From assembly GCF_964186585.1 (NCBI RefSeq), contig NZ_OZ075067.1, positions 992,001-1,056,000 on the forward strand: a stretch of DNA of 64,000 bases, read 5' to 3'. Below, one piece after another: positions 8,485-17,206 of this stretch. A model generated the notes under the pieces. It was given only the letters and a program-made list of their open reading frames with translations. It was not told where the DNA came from and did no database searches. Every line of letters begins with the position of its first letter. Position 1 is the stretch's first letter. The translations under genes were made by a program, and so were the position numbers. The DNA is from Microbacterium sp. MM2322 (GTDB taxonomy: Bacteria; Actinomycetota; Actinomycetes; Actinomycetales; Microbacteriaceae).

Positions 8485-8667
8485 TCAGCCGCTCTTGCGT
8501 CGGAACTCGCGCTTGGTGACGGCACCGTGCGTGCCGTGCACGGACGAGTCGCCGTCCAAGTGCGCCTCACCCTGCCTGCTCCGCGAGTTCTTCTTCTCGA
8601 GCGCCTCGCGGAACTTCCGCTTCATGTCATCGGATGCCGCATCCGCGGTCTTCTCGTCGTCGCTCAT
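8485..8667 (-). CDS. DUF5302 family small protein
   Basis: A 60-residue hydrophilic protein of unknown function. The core MKRKFREALEKKN, the segment HLDGDSSVHGTHG and the C-terminus KREFRRKSG match the DUF5302 family, which is common in Actinobacteria. I recognise the family from these motifs but no function is known. A -10-like TATCGT lies 6 nt before the ATG, so the message is probably leaderless. It is a single-gene unit, convergent with the dicarboxylate transporter. Confidence 0.8.
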   Translation of the reverse strand: MSDDEKTADAASDDMKRKFREALEKKNSRSRQGEAHLDGDSSVHGTHGAVTKREFRRKSG

Positions 8668-8673
8668 CCCGCC

Positions 8674-8679
8674 ACGATA
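8674..8679 (-). promoter_or_regulatory. -10 box of leaderless DUF5302 gene
   Basis: TATCGT, read on the minus strand, ends 6 nt before ATG 8667. This is the same spacing as many other genes in the window, which places the transcription start at or next to the start codon. Confidence 0.45.
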
Positions 8680-8701
8680 CGCACTGAACGGGGTGCGCTG
8701 A

Positions 8702-8963
8702 TAGGCTGGGCCGGGTTGCCCGCGGTTCTCATCGCGGCATCCGCTCAACTTCACAGTGAGCTCATGGAGCAGGCCCGGCAGGAAGCTGGTCCCCTGTGGT
8801 GGATTCCCATCCCGATTCCGGTGGATGGTGGTCTTCGACTGGTGGCCAGCGCAGGCGGTCTTCGCGGACAGATCCGCGCGCCCATATCTGCCTGTTCCCG
8901 CTCCTTCGCATGATCTCGTGCGCGAAACGCGCGTGCGAGTTTAAACAAAGAAGGAGAGACCTC
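8702..8963 (+). promoter_or_regulatory. Probable pnp promoter and long 5' leader
   Basis: TAGGCT at 8702-8707 is the best -10 candidate upstream of pnp and would give a leader of about 250 nt that ends in AAGGAGAG, the pnp ribosome-binding site at 8950-8957. PNPase messages are commonly autoregulated through a structured leader. I see no open frame with a plausible start and no clear long hairpin here, so the -10 is tentative. Confidence 0.35.
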
Positions 8964-11228
8964 TTGGAAGGTCCAGAAATCACCGCCGCCGAAGCCGTTC
9001 TCGACAACGGCCGATTCGGCACCCGCACGATCCGGTTCGAGACCGGACGACTGGCACAGCAGGCGCAGGGCGCCGTTGCCGCTTATCTCGATGAAGAAAC
9101 CATGCTCCTGTCGGCCACCAGCGCCGGCAAGCACCCGCGTGAGGGCTTCGACTTCTTCCCGCTGACCGTCGACGTCGAAGAGCGTTCATACGCCGCGGGC
9201 AAGATCCCCGGCTCGTTCTTCCGCCGTGAGGGACGCCCCTCCACCGAGGCGATCCTCGTCTGCCGCCTCATCGACCGGCCGCTGCGCCCGTCGTTCGTCG
9301 ACGGCCTCCGCAACGAGGTCCAGATCGTCGTGACGGTGCTCTCCATCGCGCCCGGCGAGTACTACGACGCTCTGGCGATCAACGCGGCCTCCGCGTCGAC
9401 GCAGATCTCCGGTCTGCCGTTCTCCGGTCCGATCGCCGGTGTGCGCCTCGCGCTCATCCCCGGTCACGGCGAGCACGCCGACCAGTGGGTCGCGTTCCCG
9501 AACCAGGCTCAGGTCGACGAGGCCGTCTTCGACCTCATGGTCGCCGGTCGCGTTCTTCCCGATGGCGACGTCGCGATCATGATGGTCGAGGCCGAAGCCA
9601 CCGAGAACAGCTGGAACCTCATCAAGGGCGGCGCCGTCAAGCCGAGCGAAGAGATCGTCGCCGGTGGCCTCGAGGCCGCCAAGCCGTTCCTCAAGCAGCT
9701 CGTCGAGGCACAGGCCCAGATGGCTGCGTCGTCGTCGCGTGAGCCCGGCGTCTACCCGGTCTTCGCGCCGTACAGCTCCGAGGTCTACGACTTCGTCGCC
9801 GGCCGCGCGTACGACGACCTGGTGAACGTGTACCAGATCGCCGACAAGCAGGACCGTCAGGCCGCCGATGACAAGGTCAAGGACCGCGTCAAGGCCGAGC
9901 TCATCGCCGCCGTCGAGGCGGAGGAGCTGCCCGCCGGTGCGCCGATCGAGTTCTCCGCCGCCTACAAGTCGGTGACGAAGGTGGTCGTCCGCGGCCGTAT
10001 CCTCGCCGAGGGCGTCCGCATGGACGGTCGTGGCCTCGCCGACATCCGTCCGCTCGACGCCGAGGTGCAGGTCATCCCGCGCGTCCACGGCTCGGCGATC
10101 TTCCAGCGCGGCGAGACCCAGATCATGGGCGTCACCACGCTGAACATGCTCAAGATGGAGCAGCAGATCGACTCGCTGTCGCCCACGACGAGCAAGCGCT
10201 ACATGCACCACTACAACTTCCCGCCTTACTCGACCGGTGAGACCGGCCGTGTCGGCAGCCCGAAGCGTCGTGAGATCGGGCACGGCTTCCTCGCCGAGCG
10301 CGCCCTCATGCCGGTGTTGCCCAGCCGCGAGGAGTTCCCGTACGCGATCCGTCAGGTCTCCGAGGCGCTGAGCTCCAACGGCTCGACCTCGATGGGTTCC
10401 GTCTGCGCGTCGACCCTGTCGCTGCTGAACGCGGGTGTGCCGCTGCGCGCTCCCGTCGCCGGTATCGCCATGGGCCTCGTGTCCGACCAGGTCGACGGCC
10501 AGACGCGGTACGCCGCGCTGACCGACATCCTCGGCGCCGAAGACGCGCTCGGTGACATGGACTTCAAGGTCGCCGGCACGAGCGAGTTCATCACGGCGAT
10601 CCAGCTCGACACGAAGCTCGACGGCATCCCGTCGTCGGTGCTCGCCGCTGCGCTGACCCAGGCTAAGGATGCTCGTCTGACCATCCTCAACGTCCTGAAC
10701 TCCGCGATCGACGCCCCCGACGAGATGGCGCCCACCGCGCCCCGCGTCATCAGCGTGCAGATCCCGGTCGACAAGATCGGCGAGCTGATCGGCCCCAAGG
10801 GCAAGACGATCAACTCGATCCAGGACGAGACCGGCGCTCAGATCTCGATCGAGGACGACGGCACCGTGTACATCGGTGCTGTCGACGGTCCCTCTGCAGA
10901 GGCTGCGCGTGCGCAGGTCAACGCCATCGCCAACCCGACCAACCCCGAGGTCGGCGAGCAGTTCCTGGGCACGGTCGTCAAGATCGCGACCTTCGGTGCG
11001 TTCGTCTCGCTCCTCCCGGGTAAGGACGGCCTGCTGCACGTCAGCGAGGTCCGCAAGCTCGCGGGTGGCAAGCGTGTCGAGAACGTCGAAGACGTGCTCG
11101 GTGTCGGCCAGAAGATCCTCGTGCGCATCACGAAGATCGACGACCGCGGAAAGCTGTCGCTGGAGCCCGTCGTCGAGGAGTCGGCTGCGGCCGTCGACGC
11201 GCCGACTGAGGCATCCGCAGACGCCTGA
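8964..11228 (+). CDS. pnp: Polynucleotide phosphorylase / guanosine pentaphosphate synthase
   Basis: A 754-residue PNPase that degrades RNA 3' to 5' phosphorolytically; actinobacterial members also make (p)ppGpp-like nucleotides. Two RNase PH-like domains are followed by a KH domain from about residue 602 ([16 protein letters not shown]) and an S1 domain from about 663 ([20 protein letters not shown]). The start is TTG 8964, encoding [15 protein letters not shown], the normal family N-terminus, with AAGGAGAG 6-7 nt upstream. The longer frame to 8796 has no such support. rpsO, which usually precedes pnp, is not directly upstream here. A strong terminator follows. Confidence 0.97.
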   Translation: MEGPEITAAEAVLDNGRFGTRTIRFETGRLAQQAQGAVAAYLDEETMLLSATSAGKHPREGFDFFPLTVDVEERSYAAGKIPGSFFRREGRPSTEAILVCRLIDRPLRPSFVDGLRNEVQIVVTVLSIAPGEYYDALAINAASASTQISGLPFSGPIAGVRLALIPGHGEHADQWVAFPNQAQVDEAVFDLMVAGRVLPDGDVAIMMVEAEATENSWNLIKGGAVKPSEEIVAGGLEAAKPFLKQLVEAQAQMAASSSREPGVYPVFAPYSSEVYDFVAGRAYDDLVNVYQIADKQDRQAADDKVKDRVKAELIAAVEAEELPAGAPIEFSAAYKSVTKVVVRGRILAEGVRMDGRGLADIRPLDAEVQVIPRVHGSAIFQRGETQIMGVTTLNMLKMEQQIDSLSPTTSKRYMHHYNFPPYSTGETGRVGSPKRREIGHGFLAERALMPVLPSREEFPYAIRQVSEALSSNGSTSMGSVCASTLSLLNAGVPLRAPVAGIAMGLVSDQVDGQTRYAALTDILGAEDALGDMDFKVAGTSEFITAIQLDTKLDGIPSSVLAAALTQAKDARLTILNVLNSAIDAPDEMAPTAPRVISVQIPVDKIGELIGPKGKTINSIQDETGAQISIEDDGTVYIGAVDGPSAEAARAQVNAIANPTNPEVGEQFLGTVVKIATFGAFVSLLPGKDGLLHVSEVRKLAGGKRVENVEDVLGVGQKILVRITKIDDRGKLSLEPVVEESAAAVDAPTEASADA

Positions 11229-11241
11229 CCCGCGCTCTGAA

Positions 11242-11275
11242 CGAACGCCCGTCCTCTTCGGAGGGCGGGCGTTCG
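11242..11275 (+). terminator. pnp terminator hairpin
   Basis: CGAACGCCCG (11242-11251) pairs perfectly with CGGGCGTTCG (11266-11275), and inner TCC/GGA pairs extend the stem around a short loop. It begins 14 bp after the pnp stop. There is no long U-tract, as is usual for high-GC actinobacteria. Confidence 0.75.
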
Positions 11276-11443
11276 TCGTTCGGCTGAGGGTGCCCCCGCC
11301 CGGCATGCTCCAACCGTTATGGAAACGTCATGCGCCAGCCGCCGGGCGTGCACGCGGCGTCCGAGGGCTGCCCTACCCTCGGAGTGAGCGCATCCGGGGT
11401 GCGTGGACACACGCCGCCTCGAGCGCTCCGCAAGGAGACGAGT

Positions 11444-12463
11444 ATGGCAGCGTTCGAGACGGCGAATCAGACGTCGCCGACCGTCACGCCTGTCACCCAC
11501 CCCTCCGGCCCGCTTCCGGTCCACACGGCCCCGCTCGGGCGTGCCGTGAGGGTTCCGCTGGGAGAGACCGGCGCCTCCGTCTTCCCTCTCATCCTCGGCG
11601 GGGCCGAGTTCGGCTGGCACGTCGACCTCGCCGCCGCGCACGCCATCCTCGACCGCTATGTGGAGCGCGGCGGTAACGCGATCCACACGTCCGACAGCTA
11701 TGCCGCCGGCCGGAGCGAACACGTCATCGGTCAGTGGATGGCCGCGCGACGCAACCGTGACGACGTCGTCGTCACGGTGCGCGTCGGTCGCGGGGCGGAG
11801 AACCCCGGACTCGGTTCCGTCAACCTCGTGCGCGCGGTCGAGGCATCCCTCACCCGTCTCGGGACGGACCGGATCGACGTCCTGTCGTTGGACGGCACCG
11901 CCGACCGGACCACGATCCTCGAGGACACCCTCGCCACCGCGGAGTGGCTGGTGGAGTCCGGCAAGGTGCGAGCGGTCGGTGCCGCGGGGTATCGGGCGGC
12001 GCAGCTCGTCGAAGCCCGGATCCTCTCCGCGGCCGGCTACCCGCGCTTCACGGTGCTCGACGTCCCCTACAACGTGCTCCGCCGCGACGAGTTCGACGGT
12101 GATCTCAAGCTGGTCGCCGGGGCTCAGGGCATCGCGGTGACGCCGTCGCAGGCCCTCGAGCACGGGTACCTCTCAGGGGTGCATCGGGATCGCGATCGTG
12201 TCGGTGGCTCGGTGCGGGGACGCCAGCTCGCGGCCAGCATGAACCGTCGCGGTGCGCGCACCCTCCGGGCCCTCGACCGCATCGCGGGGGAGCTGACCGT
12301 CCCCCCGGCAGCGATCGCGATCGCCTGGCTTCTCGCGCAGCGCATCGTCGTCGCGCCGATCGTCAACGCCTACGCCGTCGCGCACGTGGACGAGCTCGTC
12401 CAGGGTGTCGGCGTGCATCTCAGCCGTGCGCACCTGGCCGAGATCGCACGGGCCACCGACTGA
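11444..12463 (+). CDS. Aldo/keto reductase-like protein with altered catalytic tetrad
   Basis: A 339-residue TIM-barrel protein of the aldo/keto reductase superfamily with an N-terminal extension of about 35 residues. The motif HTSDSYAAGRSE at 81-92 aligns with the family signature DTADxYGxGxSE; Tyr86 is kept but the catalytic Asp is His81. The usual ATKVG is TVRVG, so the catalytic Lys is Arg113. The usual LHW segment reads SLDGT, so His is Asp150. NADPH-site residues near the C-terminus (AWLLAQRIVVAPIVNA) are recognisable. Three of four catalytic residues are changed, so it may not reduce carbonyls. ATG 11444 has AAGGAGACG upstream. It is monocistronic or leads the next three genes. Confidence 0.8.
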   Translation: MAAFETANQTSPTVTPVTHPSGPLPVHTAPLGRAVRVPLGETGASVFPLILGGAEFGWHVDLAAAHAILDRYVERGGNAIHTSDSYAAGRSEHVIGQWMAARRNRDDVVVTVRVGRGAENPGLGSVNLVRAVEASLTRLGTDRIDVLSLDGTADRTTILEDTLATAEWLVESGKVRAVGAAGYRAAQLVEARILSAAGYPRFTVLDVPYNVLRRDEFDGDLKLVAGAQGIAVTPSQALEHGYLSGVHRDRDRVGGSVRGRQLAASMNRRGARTLRALDRIAGELTVPPAAIAIAWLLAQRIVVAPIVNAYAVAHVDELVQGVGVHLSRAHLAEIARATD

Positions 12464-12530
12464 GGCTGGTTTAGGGTGTAAGTGGGCCGGGGGGACCCCT
12501 CCGGTGCATTTCGACGAAGCGAGCAACCAC

Positions 12531-13130
12531 GTGACGCACTATCTGTACCTGGTGCGGCACGGCGAACACCTCGACGCGGAACACGGCCTCGCCGACGGTC
12601 CGTTGTCGCCGCGAGGTCGTCGTCAGGCCGAACTCCTCGCCGACCGGCTATCGGGCGTTCCGCTCACCGCGGTCTGGCACTCTCCGCTGCTCCGCGCGAC
12701 CGAGACTGCGCGGGCCGTCGCCGAACGCCTGCCGGCGGTCGACCCCGAGCCGACTGCGCTGTTGTTCGACTGCGTCCCGAGCGGTATGACGCCCGGCACC
12801 CCGCACGTCTACGAACCGTTCTTCGGCGGCGTCACCGAGGCCGAGGCGGACGCAGGGGCGGCGCAGATGGCGGATGCCGGGGCGGAGTTCCTCGCGCACC
12901 GTCCGAACGCGCATGAGCTTCTCATCACGCACAACTTCGTCATCGCCTGGTTCGTGCGCGAGGTGCTGCAGGCACCGGAGTGGCGCTGGCTGACGATCAA
13001 TCAGGCGCACTGCGGTCTGACCGTGCTCGCGCAGCGTCCGGGACGGCCGTGGTCCCTCGTCTCCCACAACGACCTCGCTCACCTGCCGGTGGAGCTCCGG
13101 ACGGGTCTCCCCGACATCCTCTCGGTGTGA
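12531..13130 (+). CDS. Histidine phosphatase family protein
   Basis: A 199-residue protein of the phosphoglycerate mutase-like phosphatase branch. The N-terminal LVRHGEH holds the catalytic RHG triad with His10, and HNFVIAWF carries the second catalytic His near residue 134. The acidic and arginine residues expected of the fold are present (SPLLRATETARA). The substrate is not evident. I chose GTG 12531, which starts just before YLYLVRHGE; GTG 12513 is an in-frame alternative. Only 1 bp separates its stop from the TauE/SafE gene, so they are probably co-transcribed. Confidence 0.85.
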   Translation: MTHYLYLVRHGEHLDAEHGLADGPLSPRGRRQAELLADRLSGVPLTAVWHSPLLRATETARAVAERLPAVDPEPTALLFDCVPSGMTPGTPHVYEPFFGGVTEAEADAGAAQMADAGAEFLAHRPNAHELLITHNFVIAWFVREVLQAPEWRWLTINQAHCGLTVLAQRPGRPWSLVSHNDLAHLPVELRTGLPDILSV

Positions 13131-13131
13131 G

Positions 13132-13953
13132 GTGCTGACCGGCTCCCTCCTCGCCGACTGGCTTCCCGTTTCCGCGAGCGCGCTCCTGTTCCTCGTCGTC
13201 GCGGCCGGGGTCGCCGGGTGGGTGGATGCCGTCGTCGGCGGCGGCGGTCTCATCCAGCTTCCGGCGCTCGTCATCGGCGTCCCGAAGGATGTCGCGACCC
13301 CCTTCATCCTCGGCACGAACAAGCTCTCGTCGTTCTTCGGCACGCTCTCGGCCAGCTGGGTCTACCTGCGCCGCGTGAAAGTGCACCTCACTCTCCTGAT
13401 CCCGCTCGTGCTCGGCGCCTTCGCGGGGTCGGCGGTCGGCGCCGCGCTGTCGAGGTACGTGCCCCGAGAGGTGCTGACGCCGGTCGTCCTCGTCGCGGTC
13501 GTCGCCGTCGGCGTCTACACGCTCCTCCGACCCAAGATGGGCCTCCACCACGAACCGCGCCACACCGAACGCCGGGCGATCGTCTGGCGCTCGGGTGTCA
13601 TCGGCGCGGGCGTCGGCTTCTACGACGGCATCCTCGGACCGGGTACCGGGTCGTTCTTCGTCATCCTCCTCGTCGGGGTCCTCGGTTTCGGGTTCCTCCA
13701 GGCGAGCGTCAATGCGAAGATCGCCAACCTCACCACCAACCTCGCCGCCCTCATCGTCTACGGCGTCCACGGCGAGATCATCCTGATCCTCGGACTCCTG
13801 ATGGCCTGTGCGAACATCGCCGGCGGGTTCATCGGGGCACGGATGGCGACGCGCGGTGGCAACGGATTCGTCCGGGTCGTCTTCCTCGTCGTCCTCGGTC
13901 TGCTGGTCGTCAAGCTCGCGTGGGACACGATCGCGACCGTCCTGCCCGCCTAG
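13132..13953 (+). CDS. TauE/SafE family sulfite/anion exporter
   Basis: A 273-residue membrane protein of the TauE/SafE family, which moves sulfite, sulfonates or other small anions across the cytoplasmic membrane. Features include AGVAGWVDAVVGGGGLIQLPALV in the first helical hairpin (split across residues about 22-45), LGTNKLSSFFGT, and the repeat-related GFYDGILGPGTGSFF in the second half. These are the two conserved repeats of the family; about eight hydrophobic segments are seen. The start is GTG 13132, one base after the phosphatase stop. The substrate is not predictable. Confidence 0.88.
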   Translation: MLTGSLLADWLPVSASALLFLVVAAGVAGWVDAVVGGGGLIQLPALVIGVPKDVATPFILGTNKLSSFFGTLSASWVYLRRVKVHLTLLIPLVLGAFAGSAVGAALSRYVPREVLTPVVLVAVVAVGVYTLLRPKMGLHHEPRHTERRAIVWRSGVIGAGVGFYDGILGPGTGSFFVILLVGVLGFGFLQASVNAKIANLTTNLAALIVYGVHGEIILILGLLMACANIAGGFIGARMATRGGNGFVRVVFLVVLGLLVVKLAWDTIATVLPA

Positions 13954-13956
13954 GCT
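13951..13956 (+). promoter_or_regulatory. -10 box of leaderless dapB
   Basis: TAGGCT ends 6 nt before ATG 13963 and overlaps the TAG stop of the TauE/SafE gene. The spacing puts transcription start at the initiation codon. Confidence 0.55.
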
Positions 13957-13962
13957 GGGAGC

Positions 13963-14775
13963 ATGACGACGCGCGTGGCCCTGGTGGGCGGGACCGGCAA
14001 ACTCGGGAGCATCATCGCCGAGGTCATCGCGGCGACCGAGGGCTTCGAGACGGTTGCCGTCCTCGGCTCCTCGAGTGATCTCGCCGAGCTCGATGCCGCC
14101 GATCTCGTCGTCGACGCCTCGACGCCGGCCGTGTCGATCGACATCGTCCGCGCCGCGATCGAACGGGGCAAGAACGTCCTCGTGGGCACGTCCGGGTGGT
14201 CCGTGGAGCGCGTCGCTCTCGTGCGACCGCTGGTGGATGCCGCGGGCACCGGTGCCGTCTTCATCCCGAACTTCTCGCTGGGTTCCGTCATCGGATCCGC
14301 TCTGGCTGCGGCATCCGCACCGTTCTTCCCCTCGATCGAGATCGTCGAAACGCACCGGGAGACGAAGGTCGACTCGCCGAGCGGTACGGCGGTCCGAACC
14401 GCGGAGCTGATCGCGGCGACCCGCTCCGAGGCCGGCCCGGTCGAGGCTCCGTACGTCGACCAGCGTGCGCGCGGGCAGCAGATCGCGAGCATTCCGGTCC
14501 ATTCGCTCCGCCGTCCGGGCGTCGTGGCTAGGCAGGAGACGATCCTGTCGGGGCCGGGGGAGTCGCTGAGCATCGTCCACGACACGATCGACCCGGCTGC
14601 GGCCTATGCCCCCGGCATCCGTGTCGCCCTCGAGGCTGCGCGGGACGCGTCCGGCGTCATCGTGGGACTCGACTCGATGATCGACATCGGGATCCGGATG
14701 CCGAAGCCCGCCCCCGTGGCCCCGGTCGCCGATGGCGACGCGGCGGACCAGGCGGCTGCGGCGACCGCCCGATGA
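13963..14775 (+). CDS. dapB: 4-hydroxy-tetrahydrodipicolinate reductase
   Basis: A 270-residue NAD(P)H-dependent reductase of the diaminopimelate/lysine pathway, acting after DapA. The N-terminal Rossmann motif is ALVGGTGKLGS. The catalytic block reads ETHRETKVDSPSGTA, with catalytic His131 and Lys135 kept, although the second histidine of the usual HH pair is Arg. The tail after residue 245 is an alanine/proline-rich extension. It lies apart from dapA (20.4 kb) and dapF (36.1 kb) in this genome. The stop overlaps a small membrane-protein gene by 4 bp. Confidence 0.95.
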   Translation: MTTRVALVGGTGKLGSIIAEVIAATEGFETVAVLGSSSDLAELDAADLVVDASTPAVSIDIVRAAIERGKNVLVGTSGWSVERVALVRPLVDAAGTGAVFIPNFSLGSVIGSALAAASAPFFPSIEIVETHRETKVDSPSGTAVRTAELIAATRSEAGPVEAPYVDQRARGQQIASIPVHSLRRPGVVARQETILSGPGESLSIVHDTIDPAAAYAPGIRVALEAARDASGVIVGLDSMIDIGIRMPKPAPVAPVADGDAADQAAAATAR

Positions 14776-15221
14776 GGACTCGCATCGGGGTCGGCGTCGT
14801 CGCTCTCACCCTCGCGCTGTACATCTTCCTCGTCGGGCAGCGCGCGGTGCTGCTCGTCGCCAGCGGGGACCCCGTCGGCATCGCGATGGGCGTCGCCCTG
14901 GTCCTGCTTCCCGTCGTCGCGGTCTGGGCGCTGTGGCGCGAACTGAGTTTCGGACTGGGCGCCCAGCGCCTGGGCCGGCAGCTCGAGGCCGAAGGCGCCC
15001 TCCCGGCGGAGGAGCTCACGCTTCGCCCCAGCGGCCGCCCCGTGCAGGCAGAGGCGGACGCGCTCTTCCCCGTGTACCGCGACGCGGTGGAAGCCGATCC
15101 GACCGACTGGCGGGCGTGGTACCGCATGGGTCTGCTCTACGACGGCGCCGGCGATCGCAAACGCGCGCGCGGCGCCATCCGCACGGCGATCTCGCGCGAG
15201 CGCGCCCAGCGTCGAGGCTGA
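14772..15221 (+). CDS. Small membrane protein with TPR-like C-terminus
   Basis: A 149-residue protein translationally coupled to dapB by an ATGA overlap. Two hydrophobic segments (about residues 5-27 and 34-54) are followed by a soluble part. In it, AEADALFPVYRDAVEADPTDWRAWYRMG and GLLYDGAGDRKRARGAIRTAI (both cited in part) look like a tetratricopeptide repeat pair. It is probably anchored in the membrane with its C-terminus in the cytoplasm. The role is unknown; the coupling to dapB is conserved in related genomes as far as I recall, but I cannot confirm it here. Confidence 0.75.
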   Translation: MRTRIGVGVVALTLALYIFLVGQRAVLLVASGDPVGIAMGVALVLLPVVAVWALWRELSFGLGAQRLGRQLEAEGALPAEELTLRPSGRPVQAEADALFPVYRDAVEADPTDWRAWYRMGLLYDGAGDRKRARGAIRTAISRERAQRRG

Positions 15222-15236
15222 GCGCGCCCGGCAGGA

Positions 15237-16127
15237 TCAGACGGCTGCGGCGACGGCATCCTCGACAGTCGGATGCCGGAACGTGAACCCCGACTCCAGG
15301 AGCACTGCCGGCAGGACATGCGTGTCGTTGGCGAGGAGCGCGTCGACGGCATCCTTCCCGAGGACCAGCCGGATCGCCCACAGCGGAGCGCGCAGCAGGT
15401 ACGGGCGGTTCAGGCGCCGCGCGAGTGCGAAGCCCAGATCGTTCGCGGTGGCGCGCTCGGGTCCGGTGAGGTTGACCGGTCCCGTGATTCCGTGGTCGAT
15501 GACGTGGCGGATGGCGCGGATCTCGTCATCGAGGGAGATCCACGGCCACACCTGGGTACCGCGTCCGAGTGGCCCCGAGAGCCCGGCCTTCGTCAGGAGG
15601 AGGAGCGGCTTGAGGACGCCGTCGCGGTGCACGACGGGCGCTGTGCGAAGGAGTGCGGTGGGCGCACCGGACGCCACGGCCGACGCCTCCCATTCGCCGC
15701 ACAGGTCGGAGAGGAACGCGTCACCCTGCGGGCCGGATTCATCGAAGGTGCGACCGCGAGCATCGGGTGGGTAGTACCCCGTCGCCGACGAACTGACGAA
15801 GAGCGGAGCGTTGTCGCCGAGCTCCCGGAGCGCGCGCGCGAGGGTGCGGGTCGGGTGGAGACGCGACCACACGAGCTGCTTCTTGTATCCGGCGGTCCAC
15901 GGAAAGCGACCGATGGTGGCGCCGTTGAAGTTGACCACGGCTTCGGCGCCGGCGAGGACCCCGGGGTCGAGCGGCTCCTCACCCGGTGCCCAGGTGACCT
16001 CTTCCGGACCGTGGGCCGGGTGACGGACGAGCCGCGTCACGGTGTAGCCGTCCGCGGTGAGCGAGTCGATGAGGGCGCGGCCGATGAGACCCGACGCGCC
16101 GGAGACGACGACGCGCCTGTCAGGCAA
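15237..16127 (-). CDS. TIGR01777 family NAD(P)-binding epimerase-like protein (YfcH)
   Basis: A 296-residue extended SDR protein of the YfcH/TIGR01777 group. The start RRVVVSGASGLIGRALIDSL is the nucleotide-binding glycine-rich loop; SSSATGYY near residue 112 is the family's active-site segment. The C-terminal DUF1731-like helix ends HPTVEDAVAAAV with the typical FRHPT signature. The physiological reaction of this family is not established. The start overlaps the 3' end of the upstream OsmC gene by 8 bp, so the two form one minus-strand operon. It converges with the dapB unit. Confidence 0.88.
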   Translation of the reverse strand: MPDRRVVVSGASGLIGRALIDSLTADGYTVTRLVRHPAHGPEEVTWAPGEEPLDPGVLAGAEAVVNFNGATIGRFPWTAGYKKQLVWSRLHPTRTLARALRELGDNAPLFVSSSATGYYPPDARGRTFDESGPQGDAFLSDLCGEWEASAVASGAPTALLRTAPVVHRDGVLKPLLLLTKAGLSGPLGRGTQVWPWISLDDEIRAIRHVIDHGITGPVNLTGPERATANDLGFALARRLNRPYLLRAPLWAIRLVLGKDAVDALLANDTHVLPAVLLESGFTFRHPTVEDAVAAAV

Positions 16128-16545
16128 GTGTCGCCTCGAGCGTGATCTCGATGCCGGAGAGGGCTGCCGAGACGGGGCATCCCGCTTTGGCTTCGTTCGC
16201 GATGCGGTCGAAGTCCTCCGCCGACAGGCCGGGCACGGACGCGCTCACGTTCAGGTGCGAGCCGGTGATGCCGGTGCCGGGGATGAAGGTGACGGATGCC
16301 GTCGTCTCGACGCTCTCGGGAGGGGTACCGTTCTCGGCCAGCGCGTTCGAAAGCGCCATGCTGAAGCACGAGGAGTGTGCGGCGGCGATGAGCTCCTCGG
16401 GGGTCGTCACCGAGGTGGAGCCCTCGCTGCGCGCCTTCCAGTTCACCGCGAACGGTCCCTGGTTCGAGCTCTCGAGGGCGACGGATCCGGACCCTTCGAA
16501 CAGGGTTCCGTTCCAGCTGGTGGTGGCTTCGCTCGTGACGCTCAT
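16120..16545 (-). CDS. OsmC family peroxiredoxin
   Basis: A 141-residue OsmC-type thiol peroxidase that detoxifies organic hydroperoxides in the cytoplasm. Both redox cysteines are present: Cys in AAHSSCFSMAL (mid-protein) and Cys in AGCPVSAAL near the C-terminus. The N-terminus has the typical SWNGTLFEGSG followed by TTPEELIAAAH. The start is ATG 16545, with GGAGACACC upstream on the minus strand. It precedes the YfcH-like gene and overlaps it by 8 bp. Confidence 0.92.
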   Translation of the reverse strand: MSVTSEATTSWNGTLFEGSGSVALESSNQGPFAVNWKARSEGSTSVTTPEELIAAAHSSCFSMALSNALAENGTPPESVETTASVTFIPGTGITGSHLNVSASVPGLSAEDFDRIANEAKAGCPVSAALSGIEITLEATLA

Positions 16546-16639
16546 GGTGTCTCCTCGGTCGGGGTCGTGACGGATCGCTGCCGAGCCTAAACCTCGTGGA
16601 TATGCACGCGATATGACTTGACGCGGGCTCGCGGAAGGC

Positions 16640-17206
16640 TCAGGCGGTGCGTCCAACGAGCCCGACGCGCTGCAGGAGCAGCCACAACTGGCATCCGAGG
16701 CACAGTCCGAACACGGCGTTGAGGAAGGCCGCCATGAACGCGAGGGCGGCGGCGACCGGGAGAGCGAGAGGCACGCCGACGACGTGCAAGATGAGGCCGA
16801 TCGAGGTCACGACGAGCCCGACGCCCTGCGCGAACCGCGGCGGGCGGGGGTCTTCGAGGTCCGTCGGGGGAGCGAGCCGTGGCTGGATCGCCCGACGGTA
16901 GAGGACACCCCACGGCGCGGTGCGGGGTGAGAGGACGCTCCAGAGGAAGAGAAGCGCGATGACCAGGACGGTGAGGAAGCCGAGGTCGAGGACGCGCATC
17001 GAGATTGGGGTGAACGGAAGCACCCATCCCTGAACCGGAACAATGAACATCCCGCCACCCAGCGGACTCAGCCAACCGAACCCTGCATCGGTACGAGCGG
17101 TCGAACTCCCCAGCAGAGCCAGCAACGTGGCGACCAGCAGCAGCACCGACGTGATGGATGCCGCGAACCGCGGTCCGCGCGGATCGATTCCCCGCGCCTC
17201 AGCCAC
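16640..17206 (-). CDS. DUF4395 family membrane protein
   Basis: A 188-residue protein with about four hydrophobic segments, matching DUF4395. The block RAIQPRLAPPTDLEDPRPPRFAQ (cited in part) and the C-terminal helix FLNAVFGLCLGCQLWLL, with a CLGC pair, are the family signature. The CxxC at the membrane face suggests a redox role. It is the second gene of an operon with a membrane-anchored thioredoxin-like protein, overlapping it by 8 bp. The pair may pass electrons across the membrane or handle sulfur compounds; this is inference, as no function is established. Confidence 0.85.
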   Translation of the reverse strand: MAEARGIDPRGPRFAASITSVLLLVATLLALLGSSTARTDAGFGWLSPLGGGMFIVPVQGWVLPFTPISMRVLDLGFLTVLVIALLFLWSVLSPRTAPWGVLYRRAIQPRLAPPTDLEDPRPPRFAQGVGLVVTSIGLILHVVGVPLALPVAAALAFMAAFLNAVFGLCLGCQLWLLLQRVGLVGRTA

